Shown here: one piece after another, positions 53,148 to 60,475 of the stretch
Layout of the letters: every line of letters begins with the position of its first letter
How positions within the stretch are numbered: the first letter of the stretch is position 1
Assembly (NCBI RefSeq): GCF_009604425.1
Contig: NZ_WEGI01000015.1
Coordinates: 175,645 to 239,644 of the forward strand
Source: Nocardia aurantia
GTDB taxonomy: Bacteria; Actinomycetota; Actinomycetes; Mycobacteriales; Mycobacteriaceae
Direction: 5' to 3'
DNA length: 64,000 nt
Program-made: the position numbers and the translations under genes
The notes under the pieces: generated by a model
What the model saw: the letters and a program-made list of their open reading frames with translations, nothing else
Database searches by the model: none
What the model was told of the DNA's origin: nothing

Positions 53148-55439
53148 GTGGTGGATAGTGCCCTGTCGACGGCCCTCGCCGAGCCGTCCCCGATCGCACC
53201 GGACGTGCCCGTCGAGCAGCAGTCGCGCGGCCGGGGCGGCCCGTGGCGCGGCGAGACGTTCCGATGGGCGATGGTCACCGTGCTCGGGGTCGTCGCCGGG
53301 TATGCCGCTGTCCTGCTCGCCAATCCGCGGCACTTCTACACCGACGACAGCGAATCGCAGTACACCCCGCTGTGGATCATGTTCGGCCGCGCGCTGCGGT
53401 CCGGGCACCTGCCGATGCTCGTCCCCGAACAGTGGATGACCGGCAACTACAGCCAGGAGGAGGCGGGCCTGTTCAACCCGCCGCAGCTGCTGATCGATCT
53501 GATCGCGCCGTCGGTGAACAATCTCGCGCTGCTGGACACCGTGGTCAAGCTGATCTTCGCGATCGTCGCGGCGCTCGGCGTCTACCGGGTCTGCCTGGTC
53601 TATCGCGCCCGCGCGCCGTGGGCGGCGGTGGCGGGTATCGCCTTCCCGCTCACCGGCTGGTTCCTGTTCTTCGACGAGGCGAGCTGGGTCACCTCGCTGA
53701 CCGGCACCGCGTGGATGATCAACGCCTGGGCCTCCGCGGTCCGGTACGCGCGGGGGAAGTCCGGCCCGATCCCGGTGTTCGTCTTCCTGTACCTGGCCAT
53801 TTCGGTCGAATATGTCTTTCCCGCAGTCGAATCCGCGCTGATGCTGGTCGCGGTGGCGGTCGGCGAACTGGTGTACCGGCGGGCCTGGCGGTCGGTGGCG
53901 CGGCTGACCGCGGTGGCGGTGTGCGCGGGTCTGGCCGGCCTGATGACCTACCTGCCGAGCATGCTGTCGGCGAAGGTCAGCTGGCGCGGCAACTCCCAGA
54001 TCAACAACGACATGTTCCTGACCGTGCCGTGGTCGGAATCGCTGAATGCCAGTTTGCCGTCCACACTTCCGGCGTTCACCTCCTGGTGGGGCTATATTCA
54101 GCCGCTGCCCATGACCTACATCGCCTGGTTCCTGATCCCGGTGCTGGCGTTCGTCGACTGGCGGAAGGCGCGCGCGGCGTGGCAGGAATTCACCGCCGCC
54201 GCGCTGTTCGCGATCATGTTCCTGATGTGGGCGGCCGGGCCGGGCACGGTCGGCCCGCTGCGCTGGCCCGCGCGGGTGCTGCCGATGGTGGCGCTGGGTC
54301 TGCTGATCCTGGTCTGCGTCCTGGTCGGCCGATTCGGTACGACCCGCGACTGGCGCAACCGGTGCGTCGCGGCCGCGGTGCTGATCGCGGCCCTGTGGGT
54401 GCGCACCTTCAGCGCCGACCCGCACGACGTGGTGTGGCATCTGCTGTCGGTGGTCGTGGTGGCCGCGCTGGGCGCGGTCGCGGTGTGGCTGGGTCGCACC
54501 CGCGGCACGGCCGCCGCGGCGGTGCTCACCATCGTCGCGATGTTCCCGATCGCGTACGGCCAGGTGCGGAGTGTGCAGCCGACGCCGATGTCGTGGAATC
54601 TGCCCGCCTACCGCTCCGACGCCAAGGCGGCGTTCCCGCATTTCGCCGGCACCACCATCCAGCTCGGTGATCGCGGGCTGTTGCAGCCGAACGACAAGTC
54701 GATCGAGGGCGCGTACGGCTCGCTGGTCTTCGGCAACTACGCCCGCGACCTCGAACTGAGCTACGTCAACGGTTACACCCCCAACGGGCACTACTGGTTC
54801 GGCGACATGCTGTGCATGCGCTGGGACGCCAGCGTGTGCCCGGACGCCTACCGGCGCCTGTTCGCCCCCGAACCGAGCACCGGCCGCACCCTGGTCGACC
54901 TGCTGAAGCTGGACCGCGTGGTGCTGCAGAAGGCGATGTTCCCCGACGTCGGCGAACAGCCGGCCCCGGACGGCTGGAAGTGGGCCGACTACCCCGGCCA
55001 CGAGCGCTACATCTGGGTGCTCGAGCGCGAGGACGGCCTCCTCTCCACGGTGAACGGCCGGGTCGCCGACGCGCACGACGTCACCGCGACCTCGCTGTCG
55101 GAATCCGACACCACCAGCCGCGTGCGGGTGTCCTCGGCCGAGGGCGGCCGCGTGGTGTTCGCGCGACTCGGCTGGCCCGGTTACCGCGCGACCCTGAACG
55201 GGCATGCGCTGCCGATCACGACGGTGTCGAAATCGATTCTCGCCGTGAACATTCCGGCGGGCACCTCGGACGCCGAACTCGAGGTGTCGTGGCGGCCGCC
55301 GGGCTGGAAGATCTGCATCGGCACCGCGATCGCCGGACTCGTCGGACTCGGCCTCCTGCAATGGGCCCACATCCGCACCCGCCGCCGTGACGACTCGGCC
55401 GACTCACCGGAACGCGAACCGGCGGAAGCGATCTCGTGA
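53148..55439 (+). CDS. YfhO/GT-C-like polytopic membrane protein
   Basis: A 763-residue protein with roughly a dozen membrane helices in the first ~470 residues and a soluble exported C-domain ending in one more helix (IGTAIAGLVGLGLLQWAHIR). The early YTDDSESQYTPLWIMFGRAL block with acidic residues after helix 1 matches GT-C glycosyltransferase-like and YfhO families. The last domain (RVVFARLGWPGYRATLNGHA) is the usual YfhO tail. It probably transfers a lipid-linked sugar outside the cell. It is divergent from the GT2/transaminase pair and overlaps the GtrA gene by 4 nt. Confidence 0.8.
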   Translation: MVDSALSTALAEPSPIAPDVPVEQQSRGRGGPWRGETFRWAMVTVLGVVAGYAAVLLANPRHFYTDDSESQYTPLWIMFGRALRSGHLPMLVPEQWMTGNYSQEEAGLFNPPQLLIDLIAPSVNNLALLDTVVKLIFAIVAALGVYRVCLVYRARAPWAAVAGIAFPLTGWFLFFDEASWVTSLTGTAWMINAWASAVRYARGKSGPIPVFVFLYLAISVEYVFPAVESALMLVAVAVGELVYRRAWRSVARLTAVAVCAGLAGLMTYLPSMLSAKVSWRGNSQINNDMFLTVPWSESLNASLPSTLPAFTSWWGYIQPLPMTYIAWFLIPVLAFVDWRKARAAWQEFTAAALFAIMFLMWAAGPGTVGPLRWPARVLPMVALGLLILVCVLVGRFGTTRDWRNRCVAAAVLIAALWVRTFSADPHDVVWHLLSVVVVAALGAVAVWLGRTRGTAAAAVLTIVAMFPIAYGQVRSVQPTPMSWNLPAYRSDAKAAFPHFAGTTIQLGDRGLLQPNDKSIEGAYGSLVFGNYARDLELSYVNGYTPNGHYWFGDMLCMRWDASVCPDAYRRLFAPEPSTGRTLVDLLKLDRVVLQKAMFPDVGEQPAPDGWKWADYPGHERYIWVLEREDGLLSTVNGRVADAHDVTATSLSESDTTSRVRVSSAEGGRVVFARLGWPGYRATLNGHALPITTVSKSILAVNIPAGTSDAELEVSWRPPGWKICIGTAIAGLVGLGLLQWAHIRTRRRDDSADSPEREPAEAIS

Positions 55440-55999
55440 CCACACCGCCGGGCTGCCTCCCGGACCCGGACGCCACCGTGCGCACCCCCGGCACGGCCCC
55501 GGCCGGGCCGGTGCACGGCATCGGCGACGCCGACCGCGCGGCGGCCATGGACATCGAACAGCCGCCTGCCCCCGGCCTGCTGCTGCGGTTGCTGCGCCGT
55601 CAGGAGATCGCGTTCGCGGCCGTGGGCGCGGGCAACACCCTGCTCGGTATGGCGCTGACCGTGTTCTGGCTGAAGGTGCTCGGATCCGATTGGCCCCCCG
55701 CGGTGTCGGTGGTGCTGGCCTACTGCGTCAGCATCCTGGTGGCGTTCGCGGCGCACCGGACGCTGGTGTTCCGGGTGCGGGGTCACCTGGGGCGCGACCT
55801 CTTCCGTTTCATCGTCGTGAATTCCGGTGGGCTGGTATTGAATACGGTCGGGGTGCAGCTGGCCGTCGGTACCTGGGGCCTGCCGGTGACCCCTGCCACG
55901 GTCGTGGTGATGGGTCTGGTCGCGGTCGCGAGCTATTTCGGGCACCGCTACTTCTCGTTCCGCCGGGCGCCGGAACATGCCGCCTCGGGCGACCGGTAG
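55436..55999 (+). CDS. GtrA-like membrane protein
   Basis: A 187-residue GtrA-family protein with four helices (FAAVGAGNTLLGMALTVFWL, PAVSVVLAYCVSILVAFAAH, FRFIVVNSGGLVLNTVGVQL, VVVMGLVAVASYFGHRYFSF). The N-terminal ~45 residues are unstructured and Pro-rich. GtrA proteins help flip polyprenyl-linked sugars. GTG 55436 overlaps the upstream stop, so it is coupled with the YfhO-like gene. Confidence 0.87.
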   Translation: MTTPPGCLPDPDATVRTPGTAPAGPVHGIGDADRAAAMDIEQPPAPGLLLRLLRRQEIAFAAVGAGNTLLGMALTVFWLKVLGSDWPPAVSVVLAYCVSILVAFAAHRTLVFRVRGHLGRDLFRFIVVNSGGLVLNTVGVQLAVGTWGLPVTPATVVVMGLVAVASYFGHRYFSFRRAPEHAASGDR

Positions 56000-56009
56000 G
56001 TTGTCGGTC

Positions 56010-56231
56010 ATGCCGGAACAAACCTTGGACCCCACCCTGCTGAGTCTGCTGGCCTGCCCGCAGGACAAGGGCCCGCTGTCGCTGGTCCGGACCGAGGGCG
56101 GCGACAGCGTGCTCTACAACCCGCGCCTGCACCGCGCCTACCCCATCGACGACGGCATCCCCGTACTGCTGATCGATGAGGCGCGCGACGTGACCGACGC
56201 CGAGCACGAAGCCTTCACCGCCCAGGGCTGA
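56010..56231 (+). CDS. Trm112-like small protein
   Basis: A 73-residue Trm112/UPF0434-type protein: LDPTLLSLLACPQDKGPLSL, then YNPRLHRAYPIDDGIPVLLI. The first zinc-site cysteine is kept but the second is Asp (CPQD), as often seen in actinobacteria, so zinc binding is probably lost. Trm112 proteins activate methyltransferases in other organisms. The partner here is unknown. Confidence 0.9.
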   Translation: MPEQTLDPTLLSLLACPQDKGPLSLVRTEGGDSVLYNPRLHRAYPIDDGIPVLLIDEARDVTDAEHEAFTAQG

Positions 56232-56369
56232 CCGCCGCCGGCCTGCCTCGAACAACACCAGCCGAACGGGTGACCCGGCGATGGACCCGTCCGTCAGCTA
56301 CGGCGATTCGTTCGGCGGCCCAGCCGTATCCACCCGTCGGCCATCCGGGCGCGTGCCGGGCGGACCGGC

Positions 56370-56867
56370 TCAGTGGCTGGGCAACCGCTCGGTGGAACCG
56401 GCCGCGAGCGCCTCCTCCAGGTGGCCGATACCCATCCGGACGGTGCTGCCGTACCCGTCGTCGGCGAGGATGCCGACCCGGTCGCGTGCGGCGTCGAGGT
56501 GCCGCCGCGCGGCGGCGAACGAGCCCAGCCGCCGGAAGTTGTCGGCGAGATTCAGATGCAGCGACGGATAGAACCCGGCGACGCTCAGTCCGGCGTCGTG
56601 CTGCTGCGCGCGTTCGTCGGTGAGCGCGTCGGCCGCGTCCAGCGCCCGGATGTCCCACACCAGGGCCTCGGCCGGATCGTCGCACAGATCGGCGAGATAA
56701 TGCCCGATCGTGCAGCGGTGCAACGGATCACCGGTGACCCCGACGCGTTCCCAGAGCTCGGTGAGCTCTGCGTGGGCGCGTTCCGGGTCGCCTCGGTGAC
56801 CGGCTGTGACGGCCTCGCCGATGGCCGCCATCGTCTCGTCCGCCGCGGATGTGGTCTCTGTCGTCAT
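56370..56867 (-). CDS. Hypothetical TPR-like protein
   Basis: A 165-residue all-helical protein with repeat-like units (RAHAELTELWERVGVTGD, SLHLNLADNFRRLGSFAAAR). It looks like a small tetratricopeptide fold. No signal peptide or membrane segment. I cannot name a function. It stands between the Trm112-like gene and the ABC operon. ATG 56867 is a reasonable start. Confidence 0.7.
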   Translation of the reverse strand: MTTETTSAADETMAAIGEAVTAGHRGDPERAHAELTELWERVGVTGDPLHRCTIGHYLADLCDDPAEALVWDIRALDAADALTDERAQQHDAGLSVAGFYPSLHLNLADNFRRLGSFAAARRHLDAARDRVGILADDGYGSTVRMGIGHLEEALAAGSTERLPSH

Positions 56868-56914
56868 GGTCGCAGACCCTAGCGGTGAACACCGACATCA
56901 TCGATCCGGAACGG

Positions 56915-57565
56915 CTATTCGGTGAACTCGAGGTCGCCGGTCAGATAGCGCTGCAGCGTGGGCCCGACCAACCGGGCCAGTTCCTCGACCGGCATCGACA
57001 CCAGCGGTTCGATTCCGATGATCTTGCGAGCGACGAGCACGCCCATCATCTGCGACACCGCGAGGGAGGCCCGGACGGTGCCGGTGCCCGGTGGCGAATC
57101 CACCCGTGTGCGAACCTCTTTCAGCACCACCTCGAACAGGAAGGCCCTCGCCAGCGAGACCTCCCCGCCGCCGAGGATGCTGCGCACCGCGACCACCGCC
57201 CGCACGCCGACAGGGGAGTCCCACAACCCCACCACCGCACGAACGATGTTCTCGCCCAACTGATCCAGCGGCACCGATCGCAATCTGCCGAGTATCACCT
57301 CCGGATCGATCGGGATGTCCATCGCGGCGGTGAGCAGTTCCTGCTTGGTCCCGAAATAGTGATGCACGAGAGCGGGATCCACCTCGGCCGCGGTGGCGAT
57401 GGACCGGATCGACGCCTTGTCGAACCCCACCTCCGCGAACCGGGCCCGGGCGGCGGCGAGGATCGCCTCCCGGGTGCCGGACTGCCCCGGCCGCCGCCCG
57501 GTCCGGCCGTTGGCGGCGCCGTCACCGCCGTGGCCGGATTCCGCTACCTCGCCGCCGGAGCTCAC
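56915..57565 (-). CDS. TetR-family regulator of the ABC exporter
   Basis: A 216-residue regulator: TREAILAAARARFAEVGFDK, then RSIATAAEVDPALVHHYFGT, and a C-domain with AREIxG-like ILGGGEVSLARAFLFEVVLK of the TetR_C_17 type. GTG 57565 overlaps the permease stop by 4 nt, so all three genes are one operon. It likely represses the operon through the large palindrome at 59078-59115. Confidence 0.88.
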   Translation of the reverse strand: MSSGGEVAESGHGGDGAANGRTGRRPGQSGTREAILAAARARFAEVGFDKASIRSIATAAEVDPALVHHYFGTKQELLTAAMDIPIDPEVILGRLRSVPLDQLGENIVRAVVGLWDSPVGVRAVVAVRSILGGGEVSLARAFLFEVVLKEVRTRVDSPPGTGTVRASLAVSQMMGVLVARKIIGIEPLVSMPVEELARLVGPTLQRYLTGDLEFTE

Positions 57566-58344
57566 GCGGTCCGCCGCCGCAGCGTCGCCGCCCCCAGGGC
57601 CAGCGCGACCGCCGCGAAGGCCGCCACGATACCCAGATCCCGCCACATGTCCGCGGTGGTCCCCGAATGCCGCGACACCTGCTGCAACGCGTCCACGGCA
57701 TAACTGAGCGGCAGCACATCGCTGATGATCTGCAGCCAGCGCGGCAACTCCCCACGCGGCACCAGCAGCCCGCACAGGAAGAACTGCGGGCCCACGATCA
57801 CCGGCATGAACTGCACCGCCTGGAATTCGGTGCGTGCGAACGCGCTCGCCAGCAGGCCCAGCGCGACCCCGAGCACCGCGTCCAGCACCGCGATCAGCAA
57901 CACCAGCCACACACTGCCGGCCGCCTGCATGTCGAACAACCAGAACGACACCAGGCACGCCAGCCCGGCCTGCGCCGCGGCGGCCACCGAGAACGCGGTG
58001 CCGTACCCGGCGAGCAGATCCAGCTTCGACAGCGGCGTGGTCATCAGCCGCTCGAGCGTGCCCGAGGTCCGCTCCCGCTGCATCGCGATCGCCGTGATCA
58101 GGAACATCACGATGAACGGCAGGATCCCGAGCATGCTGATCCCGACCCGGTCGAACAGTCGCGGCATCCCAGGCGGCGAGACGGTGTCCTTGTAGACGAA
58201 ATACAGCAGCGTCAGCAGCAGAGTCGGCACCAGCAGCAACATCGCGATCGTCCGCGGATCGGCCCGCAGCTGCCGCAGGATCCGGATCGTGGTGGCGGTG
58301 TAGCAGCGCACCGAAGCCACCGGTGCGGCGAAAGTGGTTGTCAT
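57562..58344 (-). CDS. ABC-2 type transporter permease
   Basis: A 260-residue ABC-2 permease with six predicted helices (TIAMLLLVPTLLLTLLYFVY; GISMLGILPFIVMFLITAIA; and so on) and the family ERTSGTLERLMTTPL amphipathic segment. It ends with the LPLSYAVDALQQV motif. It pairs with the ATPase gene directly upstream (ATGA overlap). Drug or lipid export is likely; the substrate is not known. Confidence 0.92.
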   Translation of the reverse strand: MTTTFAAPVASVRCYTATTIRILRQLRADPRTIAMLLLVPTLLLTLLYFVYKDTVSPPGMPRLFDRVGISMLGILPFIVMFLITAIAMQRERTSGTLERLMTTPLSKLDLLAGYGTAFSVAAAAQAGLACLVSFWLFDMQAAGSVWLVLLIAVLDAVLGVALGLLASAFARTEFQAVQFMPVIVGPQFFLCGLLVPRGELPRWLQIISDVLPLSYAVDALQQVSRHSGTTADMWRDLGIVAAFAAVALALGAATLRRRTA

Positions 58345-59075
58345 CGCGACTCTCCCATCGTGATCAACGCGAGAAACGCGTTCTCCAAACTGGTTTCGCC
58401 GGTCTGTGCCCGCAGTTCGTCCGGCGTGAGCTGGGCGAGCAGATGTCCGTCGCGCATGAGCAGCAACCGATCACAGTGCTCGGCCTCGTCCATCACATGG
58501 CTGGACACCAGCAGCGTCCGCCCCTGTTCGGCCAGCCGATGGAACTGCTTCCACAGGTCCGCGCGCAGCACCGGGTCCAGCCCCACGGTCGGCTCGTCGA
58601 GCACCAGCAGTTCCGGATCGGCCACCAGCGCGCAGGCCAGCGAGGCCCGCGTCCGCTGTCCGCCGGACAGCTGATTACCCCGCTGCCGGGCATGCTCACC
58701 CAGCCCCACCGAGCCGATCGCCTCGGTGACATCGGCGGCGGACCGCCCGTACAACGCCGCGAAATACGAGACGTTGTCGGTCACAGTGAGGTCGTCGTAG
58801 ATGCTCGGCGCCTGCGTCACATACCCCACCCGGGCGCGCAACCCGATCGACCCGCCCGGCTCCCCGAGCACCCGCACATCCCCCGACGAGACCAGCTGCG
58901 TCCCGACGACACTGCGCATGAGCGTCGTCTTCCCACATCCGGACGGTCCCAGCAATCCGGTGATGGACCCCTTCGGCACCGTCACCGACACATCGTGCAA
59001 CACCTCGCGCCCGCCGCGCCGAACCCGCAGATGTTCGACCTCGATAGCGGGTGGACTCCCTGCCGTCATGATCAT
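58341..59075 (-). CDS. ABC transporter ATP-binding protein
   Basis: A 244-residue ATPase with Walker A GPSGCGKTT, the Q-loop VTQAPSIY, signature LSGGQRTR, Walker B LLVLDEPTVGLD and H-loop SSHVMDEAEHC. It is of the DrrA/multidrug export type. ATG 59075 or ATG 59069 could start it; no clear Shine-Dalgarno is present. It is first in a three-gene operon with permease and TetR. Confidence 0.93.
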   Translation of the reverse strand: MIMTAGSPPAIEVEHLRVRRGGREVLHDVSVTVPKGSITGLLGPSGCGKTTLMRSVVGTQLVSSGDVRVLGEPGGSIGLRARVGYVTQAPSIYDDLTVTDNVSYFAALYGRSAADVTEAIGSVGLGEHARQRGNQLSGGQRTRASLACALVADPELLVLDEPTVGLDPVLRADLWKQFHRLAEQGRTLLVSSHVMDEAEHCDRLLLMRDGHLLAQLTPDELRAQTGETSLENAFLALITMGESR

Positions 59076-59077
59076 CT

Positions 59078-59115
59078 CAATTCATCGAGTGTTGAATTCA
59101 CTGTGTGATGAATTG
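59078..59115. promoter_or_regulatory. Large palindrome upstream of the ABC operon
   Basis: CAATTCATC (59078-59086) and GATGAATTG (59107-59115) are perfect 9-bp arms 20 bp apart. Between them AGTG-TTGAATT-CACT forms a smaller inverted repeat. It starts 3 bp upstream of the ATPase start codon, so a bound TetR protein would block transcription. Confidence 0.65.
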
Positions 59116-59230
59116 TGCGCCGCATCGCCCCGCCGCGCAAGCGTGCCGGTGGCGCAGCGCGGCGCCGGGCGACCCGCGCGGCCGGCCGAGCGGATCGCCG
59201 GCGAGAGCCGTCGCCGCGTCCCGGCGTGGT

Positions 59231-59404
59231 TCAGAACTGCAGCGCCTGCTGCGCGCCGAGTGTGACCGTGAACTGCTTGCTCCACAGCGTGTACGCGACG
59301 CCCCCGCCCACCGCCGGCACGTCGATCCGGACCGCGTCCGGGTAGCCGTACGGCGCACGGTGTCCGGTGCGGGGTCCGCCGACCCTGTACTGCATGCCGC
59401 TCAT
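59231..59404 (-). CDS. Small hypothetical protein
   Basis: From ATG 59404 this is 57 residues: MSGMQYRVGGPRTGHRAPYG, then DAVRIDVPAVGGGVAYTLWS, ending TLGAQQALQF. The ending looks like genuine beta-strand protein. No ribosome site is visible and I know no family. It is divergent from the SnoaL-like gene. It could equally be chance. Confidence 0.4.
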   Translation of the reverse strand: MSGMQYRVGGPRTGHRAPYGYPDAVRIDVPAVGGGVAYTLWSKQFTVTLGAQQALQF

Positions 59405-59567
59405 TGGAGCTATGGTCGATTCCGGTCGGTTTCGGCATGCGGGCACGAAGATCGGAGGCGAACCGGCATCGGCCGGGAAGGCACCGGCGTGTGCTGTCGC
59501 GTAGCCGCGAGCGGACCGCAACCGGACCCGACAGACGTCCGCACCTCAGCGCTGAAGAAGGATTCAC

Positions 59568-60029
59568 ATGGTCACATTCGACCCGGACCAGGCAGTTTCG
59601 GTCATCGTCATCCAGCAACTCGTCACCGAGTGGGCCCACGAACTCGACGTGAACAACGGGATCGTCGGCATGGCCGAACTGCTGACCGAGGACGTCCGCT
59701 ACAACGTCGGCGGTACCGTCCGCGGCAACCGCGACGAGGTGCTGCAGTTCTACAAGGACCGCTATGCCCGGCTGGAGGCGACCGAGGAGGGTGTGCCGTT
59801 CCACCGCCACACCCTGCACAACCTCCGTGTCGCGTTCACCGGTGCGGATACGGCCGAGATCGAATTCGGCCTCGCCTACTTCACCACCGCGGGTGTACCC
59901 GCCAAACAGGAGCACGCCGACCCGGCCCTGCTGTCCGACGTGTTCATGGATGTCCGGCGCGACGACGACGGGCACTGGCGCATCTCCCGATTCGACAGCA
60001 CCATGACGTTCCACCGCGTGATCAAGTAG
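59568..60029 (+). CDS. SnoaL-like (NTF2-fold) protein
   Basis: A 153-residue single-domain NTF2-fold protein: IQQLVTEWAHELDVNNGIVG, then LLTEDVRYNVGGTVRGNRDE, PFHRHTLHNLRVAF and the closing DGHWRISRFDSTMTFHRVI. SnoaL_4-like members serve as ring hydroxylating subunits, cyclases or dehydratases. No catalytic set can be fixed here. GAAGGA gives a good start at ATG 59568. A decayed FAD monooxygenase lies directly downstream. Confidence 0.85.
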   Translation: MVTFDPDQAVSVIVIQQLVTEWAHELDVNNGIVGMAELLTEDVRYNVGGTVRGNRDEVLQFYKDRYARLEATEEGVPFHRHTLHNLRVAFTGADTAEIEFGLAYFTTAGVPAKQEHADPALLSDVFMDVRRDDDGHWRISRFDSTMTFHRVIK

Positions 60030-60096
60030 CCCCGCAGCGGGGCGAGCCCGCCCGCCGGACCGCGCCGCGCACCGGTGTCTTCCGGCCCCACCTGGC

Positions 60097-60475
60097 GGCG
60101 TCGAGATCGCCGACCGCGACGGCGGTCTGATGATCGTCCCGTTGCCCAGCGGCATCCACCGCCCGGTGGGCGGATCCCGAAACCGGCCGCTCCGAGTGGC
60201 CCGGCGAACCGACGCTCGCGGAATTGCGCGCAATTGTGCCGGACGGTCGAGCGGATCGCGGGAACCGACTTCGGCATGCGGAATCCGGTATAGCGGTCGC
60301 GCTTCGGAATCCGGTGTGGCTGTCGCGCTTCGGCAACGTCACCCGAGAGGCCCGGCAGGTACCGCCGCGGCCGGCTGCTGCTCGCGGGCAACGCCGCGCG
60401 CATGCACTTCCCGACCGTCGGCTTCGGGGATGAACGCGGGTGTCCAGGACGCCCACAACCTCACGCCGTGCGCTC
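60097..60475 (+). pseudogene. Remnant of a FAD-dependent monooxygenase
   Basis: Pieces of the C-terminal half of a PHBH-type FAD monooxygenase occur in order but in different frames. They are VEIADRDGGLMIVPLPSGIH (about 60100-60160), SEWPGEPTLAELRAIV (60200-60245) and NPVWLSRFGNVTREARQ (60310-60360). Next are YRRGRLLLAGNAARMHFPTV (60360-60420), holding the usual AGDAAxxxxP-type FAD motif, then GVQDAHNL (60435-60465). At least three frameshifts separate them and the N-terminal Rossmann half is missing. It is a decayed, truncated gene, perhaps once the partner of the adjacent SnoaL-like gene. Confidence 0.7.
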
